In this document: piece by piece, positions 33,577 to 41,826 of the stretch
Numbering within the stretch: position 1 is the first letter of the stretch
Layout: every line of letters starts with the position of its first letter
Assembly (NCBI RefSeq): GCF_005281615.1
Contig: NZ_SZZM01000002.1
Location: 310,001-374,000 of the forward strand
Direction of reading: 5' to 3'
Length of the DNA stretch: 64,000 nt
Source of the DNA: Rhodoligotrophos defluvii
GTDB lineage: Bacteria > Pseudomonadota > Alphaproteobacteria > Rhizobiales > Im1
Translations under genes and position numbers: made by a program
Notes under the pieces: generated by a model
Database searches by the model: none
What the model was told of the DNA's origin: nothing
What the model saw: only the letters and a program-made list of their open reading frames with translations

Positions 33577-34500
33577 TTACTCAGGCTGGAGAGAACGGGT
33601 GACCAACGGGGGACAGCGCTCCTCTAGGACCCCGATGAAATTTCGCAACGCGGGGTTTTCATTGCGCGCCATCCAATAGGCGCAGAACCCAACTCGGGTT
33701 GAACCGTTGCCGTCGCGAATCTCGCAAAAGATCGTGCCTGGCGGCGTCGACCCCATGCACGACTCGCAGACGACCGTGACGCCGTGGCCAGCGCTGACCA
33801 AGCTCTTCAAGCTCTCCGCGTTGACATCCTGATGATCAATGTCGAGCGACTCTCCCGGCGCGATCAGCTTCGCAATCAGAATAGCCTCGATCTCGGGACC
33901 TGGATCGCGCGTGCTCAGGACGAAACGCTCGCGCTTCAAGTCAGCCCAGCTGAGCACGTCCTTTGTCGCGAGCGGATGGGCGTCAGGAAGGGCAATCAGT
34001 ATCCGCTCGCTCCAGAGCGCCATTGACCGGCAAGCTTCTGCCGTTGGCTCTCCGGTAACGATTGCGATGTCTATCGTACCCTTCCTGAGGCCAGCGCACA
34101 GGCGAGCACGCTCATCCTCGATCGCGCCGATCCGGACCTGCGGAAACCTACGCGAATAGTCGATAAGCACATTGCGAAGGTTGCCAGCTGAAAGTGAGGT
34201 ATAGAAGCCGATACGGAGCTGTCCGGCGGCACCCCGTGCCACAGCTTCCGAGGCGCCAACAATCGTCTGAACGTCATCGAGCACGCGGCGCGCGCCTTCG
34301 AGAAAGCCGCGACCGGCCGATGTTGGCAGCACCCCTCCGTTTGTCCGCTCGAACACTCGATAGCCAAGGCGCTCCTCGAGGTCGCGGATACGCCGGCTCA
34401 AGTTTGACTGCTTGAGCCCAAGAGCGTCGGCGGCTTTACGAAAGCTGCCGAATTGCGCCGCCGCATCGGCATAGCGGAAATGCTTCAGTTCAAGTTGCAC
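33577..34500 (-). CDS. LysR-type transcriptional regulator
   Basis: 307 residues: N-terminal winged HTH (about 1-62) with ALGLKQSNLSRRIRDLEERL and the linker helix, then the effector domain (about 90-300) opening with GQLRIGFYTSLSAGNL. The C-terminal half has the VSAGHGVTVVCES pattern. It is cotranscribed with the ABM and EEP genes (gap 35 bases), so it may control its own operon; effector unknown. Confidence 0.93.
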   Translation of the reverse strand: MQLELKHFRYADAAAQFGSFRKAADALGLKQSNLSRRIRDLEERLGYRVFERTNGGVLPTSAGRGFLEGARRVLDDVQTIVGASEAVARGAAGQLRIGFYTSLSAGNLRNVLIDYSRRFPQVRIGAIEDERARLCAGLRKGTIDIAIVTGEPTAEACRSMALWSERILIALPDAHPLATKDVLSWADLKRERFVLSTRDPGPEIEAILIAKLIAPGESLDIDHQDVNAESLKSLVSAGHGVTVVCESCMGSTPPGTIFCEIRDGNGSTRVGFCAYWMARNENPALRNFIGVLEERCPPLVTRSLQPE

Positions 34501-34866
34501 CTTCGCGTCACCGCATAGTCATTACTCGCCTGGTCAGTCCCTAGTCAGCGCTCCGTGCATAGCCGGTGACGAGCGAGGATCTCGAAACGTGACATCGGTG
34601 GAGAGTTCTTTCGAGCGGCTAGCCGGACACGGGCTTAACGCATCTCAACCGCCCTGATCTTTGCAGTCAGCCATCGAGCACCCGGCGATCGCCTGCTCAA
34701 GCACATCCGTTGCCCGGCGGCATGCGCGGTTCAGATCTCCGCTTCCAGAATGTCGCCCGCACCGGAAAATGCCAACGGGAGATTGGCGAATGGGCGAACG
34801 GGTTTGATGAGTGGGCAACGGGGCTTACGCCTTGATCGAGCCCGGCGCGGCGGTAGACTTCTCCAA
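34501..34866. other. Intergenic stretch, no gene seen
   Basis: No supported gene, RNA or clear repeat. The open frame of the LytTR gene continues into 34750-34866 but that part looks non-coding. Confidence 0.5.
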
Positions 34867-35646
34867 ATGGAAATCGAGGGTTGGAACGGAGAGACGCTGA
34901 GCGTGAGCTGGTGGGCGCGTGCGCTCAGCTTCGGCGCACTTGCGGGGGTCTTCCTTGGCATCATTGGACCGTTTGGTACCTATCCCAATCCGTTGGCTCT
35001 CCGCGTGGTCCACCAATGCATCATCATGCTCGCTGGGACAGTTCTCGCTGGCTCGCTGATCCCCCTCCAGCTGCGGCTCGGCTTGCGCATGGGTCTACCG
35101 AGACCGTTCGTCCTGTCGGTTGCCATCATTGCAACCGCCGCACCAATTGCGTTCGTTGCATTTTCGGTGTCGTCCTGGTTCTGGGGGAACCGCGTGGCAG
35201 GCGTCCGACCCGACGAGTGGTATTCCAATGCACTTTTGATCCTGACGACGACGCTCGTGCTTTGGTTCATTCTGGAGACAGCACGCCGTGCATGGTTTGC
35301 CGTGCCGATCGAAGACCCGCCACCACTGGCCGCCGCCGCCACAGCCAGGCCGTTCAACGGAGAGGTGTTGTGTCTTCAGATGGAGGACAACTATGTGCGC
35401 GTGCACAGAGACAATGGCTCACATCTTGAGCTCATGCCGCTCCGCGATGCGATTCGGAAATTCGGCCAGCCTGGTGGGCTTCAAGTTCATCGCAGCTATT
35501 GGGTTGCCGCGGGAGCAGTCGACGCTGTGGAGCGCAATGGTCGCAACCTATGCCTCCATTTGAAGAACGGAATTATTGTTCCAGTGGCGCGCAACAGAGT
35601 CGCGCATTTACGTGCGCAGGCCTGGATAGGCAACGATAGCCCTTGA
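34867..35646 (+). CDS. LytTR DNA-binding regulator with N-terminal membrane segments
   Basis: About 259 residues. The N-terminal half has roughly four hydrophobic helices (including FGALAGVFLGIIGPFGTYP and LSVAIIATAAPIAFVAFSV); the C-terminal ~100 residues are a LytTR domain (VLCLQMEDNYVRVHRDNG, LMPLRDAIRKF, LQVHRSYWVA, then a final basic strand). Membrane-bound LytTR proteins may bind DNA under control of the membrane part or a partner; no partner gene is adjacent. Start uncertain: ATG 34867, ATG 34807 and ATG 34750 are in frame and none has a good ribosome site. Confidence 0.85.
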   Translation: MEIEGWNGETLSVSWWARALSFGALAGVFLGIIGPFGTYPNPLALRVVHQCIIMLAGTVLAGSLIPLQLRLGLRMGLPRPFVLSVAIIATAAPIAFVAFSVSSWFWGNRVAGVRPDEWYSNALLILTTTLVLWFILETARRAWFAVPIEDPPPLAAAATARPFNGEVLCLQMEDNYVRVHRDNGSHLELMPLRDAIRKFGQPGGLQVHRSYWVAAGAVDAVERNGRNLCLHLKNGIIVPVARNRVAHLRAQAWIGNDSP

Positions 35647-35695
35647 GTGCTGCGCTACCTCCAGCTATCCGATCACCAGAGACAGAACCAACATC

Positions 35696-36151
35696 ATGAC
35701 CCAAAGCAAATTGCTACGAATGGACAATGTCGGCATCGTGGTGGAATCCCTCGATGACGCCGTCTCCTTTTTCACCGAGCTTGGCCTGACGCTCGAGGGG
35801 CGAGGCATGGTTGAAGGAGAATGGGCTGGACGCATTACTGGACTGGGTAATCAGCGCGTCGAGATCGCCATGATGGTCACTCCCGACGGCCATAGCCGCC
35901 TCGAGCTCTCGCGGTTTCTCGCCCCGTCCGTAGTCGCCGATCACCGGAACGCCCCGGTGAACGCGCTCGGCTACCTGCGTGCTATGTTCACCGTGAGCGA
36001 CATCGACGAAACGCTCGACAGACTCCGCAAGCACGGTGCGCAGCTCGTCGGCGAAGTGGTTCAGTACGAGGACTCGTATCGGCTCTGCTACATCCGCGGC
36101 CCTGAAGGACTTCTCATCGGACTGGCAGAACCACTCGGTAGCAATCGATAA
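35696..36151 (+). CDS. VOC (glyoxalase/bleomycin-resistance) family protein
   Basis: 151-residue VOC protein with two beta-alpha-beta-beta-beta halves: MDNVGIVVESLDDAVSFFTE at the start and YLRAMFTVSDIDETLDRLRK in the second half, ending in YIRGPEGLLIGLAE. Metal ligands of glyoxalase type are plausible (H/E pattern LELSRFL and EGLLIGLAE), but the reaction is unknown. Confidence 0.88.
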   Translation: MTQSKLLRMDNVGIVVESLDDAVSFFTELGLTLEGRGMVEGEWAGRITGLGNQRVEIAMMVTPDGHSRLELSRFLAPSVVADHRNAPVNALGYLRAMFTVSDIDETLDRLRKHGAQLVGEVVQYEDSYRLCYIRGPEGLLIGLAEPLGSNR

Positions 36152-36258
36152 CGGTTACCCTTGACGATCGAGCGCGGGCCTCACAACGCCGATCGTTACC
36201 GGCGATGGAGAGCATAGCCGAAAGGTTATCCGATCCGAAGCGGCGTGCTAGTCAGTGA

Positions 36259-36510
36259 AATCTCTCCAAAGCCTATAATCTGGAGCTGCGGCATGGGGGC
36301 TCTAAGCACGTCTGGGGGAACGGCGATCTCGTTGCCGCCATTATGCTCATCAACGCAGGAGGGACTGTGACGCGGGAGCGCCCGGTCAAATATTTGGTGC
36401 GCGCAACGACCTGCTTGGAACGCTCGCACGATGGATGGTCCATCAGCACGAGCATATCTCGCTGCGCGTAGACCTGCAAAAGCGGCCGAGCGGATATGGA
36501 CACGCCCCTA
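36259..36510 (+). pseudogene. SnoaL/NTF2-like protein remnant, truncated and frameshifted
   Basis: The frame from 36259 reads YNLELRHGGSKHVWGNGDLV, then MLINAGGTVTRERPVKYLVR and ATTCLERSHDGWSI, resembling the C-terminal sheet of NTF2-like (SnoaL/DUF4440) proteins. The expected continuation HQHEHISLRV is present but in another frame from about 36442, indicating a one-base loss; the N-terminal half is missing. The identification is by pattern only. Confidence 0.4.
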
Positions 36511-36558
36511 AAGCGGCGAACACTCGGCGGCCGTGCGTTTTGAGCGAAGGAGGCGACG

Positions 36559-37995
36559 ATGCCGGAAACGAATAGCGCCTGGTCTCTGGGCTTCACCACA
36601 CTCGAACGTGAAGTCGACCGGCTGCCGCTTGAGGTCGCAGGTGCGTTGCCGCCATGGCTCACCGGGAGCCTGCTTCGGACCGGTCCTGCAAAATTCGAGG
36701 TCGGGAGCGATGCATATGCCCACTGGTTCGACGGACTCGCAATGCTCCACGCATTCGACTTCAGCGGCGGCGCTGTACATTACACGAACAGGTTCCTCCA
36801 CTCGAAAAGCTACCGCGAGGCTGCACGGAAGGGCCGCATTTCGCGCGGCGAGTTCATGACCGATCCATGCCGCACCATCTTCGGCCGCGTCATGGCGATC
36901 TTCGACCGTAAACCGACGGATAACGCCAACGTCAACGTCATGCAGCTCGCTAACCAAATCGTGGCGATGACCGAGACGCCAATGCCGATCTGCTTCGATC
37001 CGCTCACGCTCGAGACGCGCGGTCGACTCGACTTCAGCCCGTCGATCAAAGGTCAGATCTCAACGGCCCATCCGCACAACGACGGCGAGCGTAGCTACTC
37101 CTACATTATCGAAATTGGGCGCCGGAGCGTCTACCGCGTATTCGCCGACGAGAGCGGTACGCAACGCATCCTAGCCGAGCTTCCCGTCGACCAGCCGAGC
37201 TACATGCATTCGTTCGGCATGTCAGAGCGCTATCTCGTGCTTACGGAGTTTCCGCTGCGGGTGAACCCGCTCAGGCTCGCGTTCTCGGGCAAACCCTTCA
37301 TCACGAACTATCGGTGGCGTCCCAGCCTCGGCACGCAGTTCACGGTGATTGACAAGGCAAGCGGCGCGGTCGTGGCGCGCGCCAGGGCAGCGCCGTGCTT
37401 CAGCTTCCATCATGTCAATGCATACGAGGCAAACGGAGCGCTGCTGATCGATCTGCTCGCCTATCCTGATGCGCAGATCATCGAAGACCTCCGCCTCGAT
37501 CGATTGCGCTCGGGCGCAGCTGTCAACGCGACGTCGACCCTGACGCGATTTCGGATCCCGCTCCGCAGCACGAGAGCGGAAGCAGTGGAGATCGAGCATG
37601 AGCCGCTCTGCGATACGCGCATTGAGCTGCCGCGCATCGATTACTCACGCCGTGCAGGCAAGCCACATCGCTGCGTCTGGGGAGTTGCGCAAAGCGCGAC
37701 GGAACGCTTTCTCGACACCATCACCAAAATCGAACTTTCGGCGGCCGAGCCGGCGACAGTAAAGCGGTGGGCGCGACCGGGAGCCTTCCCAGGCGAAGCT
37801 GTCTTCGTTGCGCGTCCGTTCGGCATGGAGGAAGATGATGGCGTGCTCCTGTCCGTTGTCCTCGATGTTGACGCACGCACTTCCTTCTTACTCGTGCTGA
37901 ACGCCGCAACGCTAGATGAACTCGCCCGGGCATGGGTCCCACATCACATACCGTTCGGCTTCCACGGCAGCTACTTTTCCAACTTGCCAAATTAG
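36559..37995 (+). CDS. Carotenoid cleavage oxygenase (RPE65/CCD family)
   Basis: 478-residue seven-bladed-propeller oxygenase that cleaves carotenoid, apocarotenoid or stilbene double bonds with Fe(II). The four iron-ligand histidines are found at the expected spacing: H171 (TAHPHND), H217 (YMHSFG), H284 or H285 (SFHHVNAYE) and H469 (GFHGSYF). The N-terminal LTGSLLRTGPAKFEVG and HWFDGLAMLHAF motifs are also typical. No signal peptide. Neighbours are not carotenoid genes, so the substrate is open. Confidence 0.93.
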   Translation: MPETNSAWSLGFTTLEREVDRLPLEVAGALPPWLTGSLLRTGPAKFEVGSDAYAHWFDGLAMLHAFDFSGGAVHYTNRFLHSKSYREAARKGRISRGEFMTDPCRTIFGRVMAIFDRKPTDNANVNVMQLANQIVAMTETPMPICFDPLTLETRGRLDFSPSIKGQISTAHPHNDGERSYSYIIEIGRRSVYRVFADESGTQRILAELPVDQPSYMHSFGMSERYLVLTEFPLRVNPLRLAFSGKPFITNYRWRPSLGTQFTVIDKASGAVVARARAAPCFSFHHVNAYEANGALLIDLLAYPDAQIIEDLRLDRLRSGAAVNATSTLTRFRIPLRSTRAEAVEIEHEPLCDTRIELPRIDYSRRAGKPHRCVWGVAQSATERFLDTITKIELSAAEPATVKRWARPGAFPGEAVFVARPFGMEEDDGVLLSVVLDVDARTSFLLVLNAATLDELARAWVPHHIPFGFHGSYFSNLPN

Positions 37996-38139
37996 TCGCC
38001 TGTAAGCGCTGCACGGCGGTCTAAACCAGGCCAGTCCAGGGCTCCTTTCTTCCTAATCGCGCGGTTGGACACGCGACCATGTCGCGCCGCGGAGTCGTCA
38101 TCCTTCGTCGATCCACCGGCATCTTCAACGCGCTCGAAG

Positions 38140-38550
38140 CTATCGCCGGGCCTGCTCATACGCCTGGCTCAGAAGATCGCGACATTTGGCATAGCACCGA
38201 TCGGGGCTGATCGCGCACACCCAGTGCATGCGTCCGTAGACCGGATGCGGGAGGAGCGTGTCGCGAGCCGAGTAGTCGATATCGGCAGCTTCGAGAGCCT
38301 TGCGCGACGCATAAGAGGGAAACAGCGCCGCAAAGGCATCGCGGTTGAGACCAATGTTCAATCGGAATGCCCCATCGATATCGAGCCGCGAGAAGCTGTC
38401 GAATTCGGTGTCTCGCGTGACGATGGTGGCGAAAGGCATGCGCCGCTCTTCGCCGCGGAAGAAGAAGAGATCGGGCGTCGTGGCGTCGACGTGGACGTCC
38501 GAGCCCATGGAAGCGATGTCGTGCCTGATGGCATCGAGTGACGGTGGCAT
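38140..38550 (-). CDS. DUF6194-family protein
   Basis: 136-residue protein of the DUF6194 type: FATIVTRDTEFDSFSRLDID, the GAFRLNIGLNRDAFAALF strand and the LLPHPVYGRMHWVCAISP block are characteristic. The function of the family is unknown; its fold is expected to be a small alpha/beta domain. ATG 38550 is preferred because GGGGAG lies seven bases before it; ATG 38565 is inside the operator palindrome. It is divergent from a PadR regulator with two palindromes between, so it is probably the PadR target. Confidence 0.85.
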   Translation of the reverse strand: MPPSLDAIRHDIASMGSDVHVDATTPDLFFFRGEERRMPFATIVTRDTEFDSFSRLDIDGAFRLNIGLNRDAFAALFPSYASRKALEAADIDYSARDTLLPHPVYGRMHWVCAISPDRCYAKCRDLLSQAYEQARR

Positions 38551-38564
38551 ACGGATACTCCCCA

Positions 38565-38613
38565 TTAGCCAAACTTGGCTAATGGTCCTATAGCATTTAG
38601 CCAAGTTTGGCTA
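38565..38613. promoter_or_regulatory. Tandem palindromes between DUF6194 and PadR genes, putative PadR operator
   Basis: TTAGCCAAACTTGGCTAA at 38565-38582 and TAGCCAAGTTTGGCTA at 38598-38613 are two perfect dyads with the same arm TAGCCAA/TTGGCTA and a 2-base spacer. Their centres are 32 bases apart, three helical turns, so two dimers could sit on one DNA face. They overlap both divergent promoters. Confidence 0.65.
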
Positions 38614-38635
38614 TAGAGGTTTTGCTGCGCAGAAA

Positions 38636-39259
38636 ATGGGGAATTCGGTGAGCGTGGTACGCCTCCTCGTTCTAGGGACAATTCGGCACCTGGGCACCGC
38701 GCATGGCTATGCGGTGCGTCAGCAGCTGGAGGACTGGCGCGTCGAGACGTGGACGACTGTGAGATCGGGCTCGGTCTACCACGCCATTGGGCAGCTCCAA
38801 AAGGAAGGCAAACTCCGGGCTGTCGGCAGCGAAGCCGGGGCGCGAGGCGCAGACCGCGTGGCCTTTTCCTTGACCCGTAACGGCGAAACCGAATTCTTCT
38901 CTCTCCTTGAGGATGCACTGGGCAGCTTCGAGCTGACACATTTGAGCGCCGGCGTGGCTTTCCTCAGCCAATTGCCCGTGGAGCGCTCGCAGGCGCTCCT
39001 CTCCGAATTGCGCGACAAGCTGCGTGCGAACCGCGACTTTCTTAGCCGTCTTGCAGCCGAGGCGCCGAAAGACGGAGCCGTTCCCAACACGGGCGACCTC
39101 CTCGACCTTTGGATCAACTATCTCGATGCAATCGCGAACTCGGTCGAGCGGCTTGTCCAAACATTGTCATCTGGACCTGCGACAGCGGCTGAACCGAGAT
39201 CGCAAAAGGAATCACAGAAGGCAAATCAAAGCTCTTCTCGCGGCCGGCAAAAGCGCTGA
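38636..39259 (+). CDS. PadR-family transcriptional regulator
   Basis: 207 residues. The N-terminal winged helix (about 8-85) has LLVLGTIRHLGTAHGYAVRQ, the recognition region TVRSGSVYHAIGQLQKEGKL and the wing; the C-terminal part (about 95-175) is a helical Vir_act_alpha_C-type dimerisation domain (FLSQLPVERSQALLSELRDK). A basic Ser/Gln-rich tail follows. Twin palindromes upstream suggest autoregulation and control of the DUF6194 gene. Confidence 0.93.
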   Translation: MGNSVSVVRLLVLGTIRHLGTAHGYAVRQQLEDWRVETWTTVRSGSVYHAIGQLQKEGKLRAVGSEAGARGADRVAFSLTRNGETEFFSLLEDALGSFELTHLSAGVAFLSQLPVERSQALLSELRDKLRANRDFLSRLAAEAPKDGAVPNTGDLLDLWINYLDAIANSVERLVQTLSSGPATAAEPRSQKESQKANQSSSRGRQKR

Positions 39260-39266
39260 TGAGCTC

Positions 39267-39490
39267 TCACGAATTATGATCCCTTGCCGCCTCAAGTGCA
39301 TTGAGCAGAGCCGTAGATTCGGCGCGGAGGTATTCGATGGGATCGGGCAGGTCGAACTGCGTCGCCGCGAGGTGTACGATGCCGGTAATCTTATGGCGCC
39401 TGCCGATGTCGAGGAAGGCGGCGCGGTCGGCGAGATCCAAAGGCTCGACGACAACGTGGCTGCCGTCTTCCTGCCCATTAGCTTTGCCAT
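39267..39490 (-). pseudogene. NAD-dependent epimerase/dehydratase remnant
   Basis: A good ribosome site (AAGGAG) and ATG start MAK at 39490, but the family-like text is in another frame: [20 protein letters not shown], then [17 protein letters not shown] and [18 protein letters not shown], ending at the stop at 39267. This matches the region after the cofactor loop of extended SDRs. The Rossmann GxxGxxG part and the catalytic C-terminal half are missing, so this is a deletion relic. Confidence 0.45.
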
Positions 39491-39584
39491 GGGTTTCTCC
39501 TTTCGAAGCGGGATTGAGCTAGGGGTGCTTTTTGCTTCGGCGCGGCCGACGGCTCACACCGCCCTCCGCCGCGGCGAGCGGTGG

Positions 39585-40037
39585 CTAGACCTGGTATGCG
39601 CGCTCGAGGTCGGCGATGATGATCTTCTTCATCTTCTGCATCGCCTGTAGCACCCGGCCAGCCTTCTCCCGGTCGGGGTCAGCCTCCATCTGCATCAGGA
39701 TGGTCGGCGTGACCTGCCAATAGACGCCGAACTTGTCGATCAGCCATCCACACGGCTGCTCTTTGCCACCGTCGGCGGTCAGCGCATCCCAGTAGTAATC
39801 GGTCTCGGCCTGATCAGCGGTTTCGATGAGGAATGAGAACGCCTCGTTGTACTTCACGTGCGAGTTGGTGTTTAGGGCAACGATCGGCAGACCGGCCAAT
39901 TCGAACCGAACGACCGAGACCTCGGGATCGGGCAGCACCGTGCGCCCGAGTGCCTTCGAGTCCTTGAACACGGACATGTAAAATTCCATGGCCTCCTCGG
40001 CCTGGGATGCGAACCAGAGGTGCGGATAGATCTTCAT
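39585..40037 (-). CDS. VOC-family protein, PhnB/3-demethylubiquinone-methyltransferase-like
   Basis: 150-residue PhnB-like VOC protein: IYPHLWFASQAEEAMEFYMS, FELAGLPIVALNTN, the EAFSFLIETADQAETDYYWD block and GWLIDKFGVYWQVTP are all standard for this subfamily, whose reaction is unknown despite the common methyltransferase label. ATG 40037 is chosen; the open frame to 40178 runs through the operator region. It is divergent from a LysR gene. Confidence 0.9.
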   Translation of the reverse strand: MKIYPHLWFASQAEEAMEFYMSVFKDSKALGRTVLPDPEVSVVRFELAGLPIVALNTNSHVKYNEAFSFLIETADQAETDYYWDALTADGGKEQPCGWLIDKFGVYWQVTPTILMQMEADPDREKAGRVLQAMQKMKKIIIADLERAYQV

Positions 40038-40120
40038 GTCATTTGTCCTTCTGTAACTGGACGAGCGCCGGCTAACGCCGCCTGACCAGGGCTGCTGCTT
40101 GCTAAAAGCACCACAATAAG

Positions 40121-40137
40121 TGTGACAAATCCTCACA
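40121..40137. promoter_or_regulatory. Putative LysR site 1 (TGTGA-N7-TCACA)
   Basis: TGTGACAAATCCTCACA, one of two nearly identical 17-base dyads in the divergent region between the VOC gene and the LysR gene. Confidence 0.55.
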
Positions 40138-40225
40138 GCGCCCTCCGATACGAACTTCTGGCGCTTCCGTTGCTGCAAAGTGAGCTAGAGGGCGCTGGAC
40201 GACAACCGAATTTTATTGTATGATT

Positions 40226-40242
40226 TGTGACTAATACTCACA
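40226..40242. promoter_or_regulatory. Putative LysR site 2 (TGTGA-N7-TCACA)
   Basis: TGTGACTAATACTCACA, 105 bases from site 1 (about ten helical turns) and nine bases before the LysR start codon. It fits the T-N11-A dyad rule for LysR boxes. Confidence 0.55.
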
Positions 40243-40250
40243 GGTAAGCT

Positions 40251-41138
40251 ATGCCCCGCCGCCTTCCTCCCCTGACTGCACTGCCGGCGTTTGACGCGGC
40301 CGCCAGGCACCTGAGCTTCACCAAAGCAGCGGCCGAACTGAACGTGACGCACGGCGCGATCAGCCGCGCCATCCGCAACCTCGAGGAGACGCTCGGCACC
40401 CGGCTCTTCGAGCGCGGTACGCGATCGGTAAGCCTGACCCCTGCAGGTGCAGCCTATTGCGCGGAAATCGGCGCTGCCCTTGACCGGATAAGCGTTGCGA
40501 CCATCGCCGCTACTGCCCCGAGATCGGCAGGCGTCCTCAATGTCAGCACGTCGGACGGCTTTGCCGGCAGGTGGCTCGTGCCGCGGCTTCACCGCTTCCA
40601 TCGCACCCATCCGGACATCGACGTGCGCCTCGCCACCTCAGGCGCGTTCGCGGACTTCATCAGAGACGGAATCGACATCGCCATACGCTACGGCACGGGC
40701 GAATATGAGGGCGTGGTGGCGGAGCTCCTTGCTGAAGAGGAGGTGTCTCCAGTCTGCAGTCCTGCGCTGCTGCAGGGCGAGCACCCGCTGCGTGTGCCCG
40801 ACGACCTCCGGCACCACCGGCTCATCCATGACAACTTCCGCATCGGCTGGGCCATGTGGCTGCAACACGTGGGCCTGGATGACATCGATGCCAGCAGCGG
40901 ACTGAGATTCGACGCCGCCGCCTACGCCGTCGAAGCGGCCGTGCAGGGTGAGGGCGTGCTGCTTGGCCGGAGCGCTCTTGTCTCTGCCGATCTGGCGGCT
41001 GGGCGCCTGGTGCGCCCCTTCGATCTGTCGCTGAAGTCGAGATGGAAATACTATGTCGTCTATCCGGATGGCGCGCTCCGGCAGAGGAAGGTCAAGGCAT
41101 TCCGCGATTGGCTGTTTCTCGAAATGGCGGTTGGGTAA
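40251..41138 (+). CDS. LysR-type regulator, GcvA-like subfamily
   Basis: 295 residues. The start LPPLTALPAFDAAARHLSFT with AAELNVTHGAISRAIRNLEE is characteristic of the GcvA/AmpR subgroup, as is SDGFAGRWLVPRLHRFHRTH at the beginning of the effector domain. The second half has DGIDIAIRYGTGEYEG and AAVQGEGVLLGRSALV. It is divergent from the PhnB-like VOC gene and the two repeated dyads lie between, so it probably regulates both. Confidence 0.93.
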   Translation: MPRRLPPLTALPAFDAAARHLSFTKAAAELNVTHGAISRAIRNLEETLGTRLFERGTRSVSLTPAGAAYCAEIGAALDRISVATIAATAPRSAGVLNVSTSDGFAGRWLVPRLHRFHRTHPDIDVRLATSGAFADFIRDGIDIAIRYGTGEYEGVVAELLAEEEVSPVCSPALLQGEHPLRVPDDLRHHRLIHDNFRIGWAMWLQHVGLDDIDASSGLRFDAAAYAVEAAVQGEGVLLGRSALVSADLAAGRLVRPFDLSLKSRWKYYVVYPDGALRQRKVKAFRDWLFLEMAVG

Positions 41139-41543
41139 CGCAAGCGGGCCTTTGCTTTGCAGGTCGCAATCGCCTGGTTCGCCTCTGCACCAATCAAACC
41201 AAGTAGCGGGCGTGGACCCCACGAGATTTCAAATCGGGGAAGACATGGAAGCCCGTCGAGAATTGCCCTTGGCAAGCGTTAGGCCGCGCGGGAATTATCA
41301 GTTACAAGACCCGGATTGGCCTCGCCCTCGTCGCCCGTCAACTCACTGTGGCGTGCCTGCGAGCAGGGATCGTCATCGCAGCCACGCCCACGATGACGCA
41401 CCTCACTCCTATGTTGCACCCACGGGCGCAACCCGCCGATGTGTACGCCACAGCCCGAAAATCGCCGCGCTCCTATCCAAAAGAGCTTCCCCTATCGGCA
41501 GCTATCATTCTCAATCGCCCCGCAGCAGTGAAGGAGATTGAGG
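41139..41543. other. Intergenic stretch, no gene seen
   Basis: About 400 bases between the LysR gene and the broken AlpA gene; no recognisable coding text, RNA or repeat. It lies inside the decayed end of the island. Confidence 0.5.
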
Positions 41544-41826
41544 ATGAGGCAGACGGAGCAAATGACTATCCGGAAGACCATCAGACGGCACCAGTTGCGG
41601 GAGATGGTGCCGCTCGCTGACAGTACGATCTATGAGATGGAGCAGCACGGTGAATTCCCGCGACGCCTTGCGCTTTCCAAGATGCATCGTCTGGGACTTA
41701 GCTGAAGTCGAAGAATGGCTGCTTGCACGGCGGACAGCGCCGATCCGTCGCGCTCAGCACCCGGAGGTCACAAAGCGAAAGACGAGGCCAGTCAAAGGGC
41801 AGGATCCAACTCGACTAGAGGCATAG
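41544..41826 (+). pseudogene. AlpA-type excisionase/regulator, frameshifted
   Basis: ATG 41544 follows an AAGGAG site. The first part reads HQLREMVPLADSTIYEMEQH and GEFPRRLALS, the AlpA/MerR-like helix-turn-helix of phage and island regulators, then stops at 41705. The expected second half, CIVWDLAEVEEWLLARR, is present in the next frame from about 41680, so a single-base change has broken the gene. Such genes usually sit next to an integrase, as here. Confidence 0.6.

Noticed and set aside
40121-40242. TGTGA/TCACA sites as CRP boxes
   Set aside because: CRP needs a 6-base spacer; these have 7 with matching spacer sequence, and the adjacent gene is a LysR regulator with a T-N11-A type dyad.
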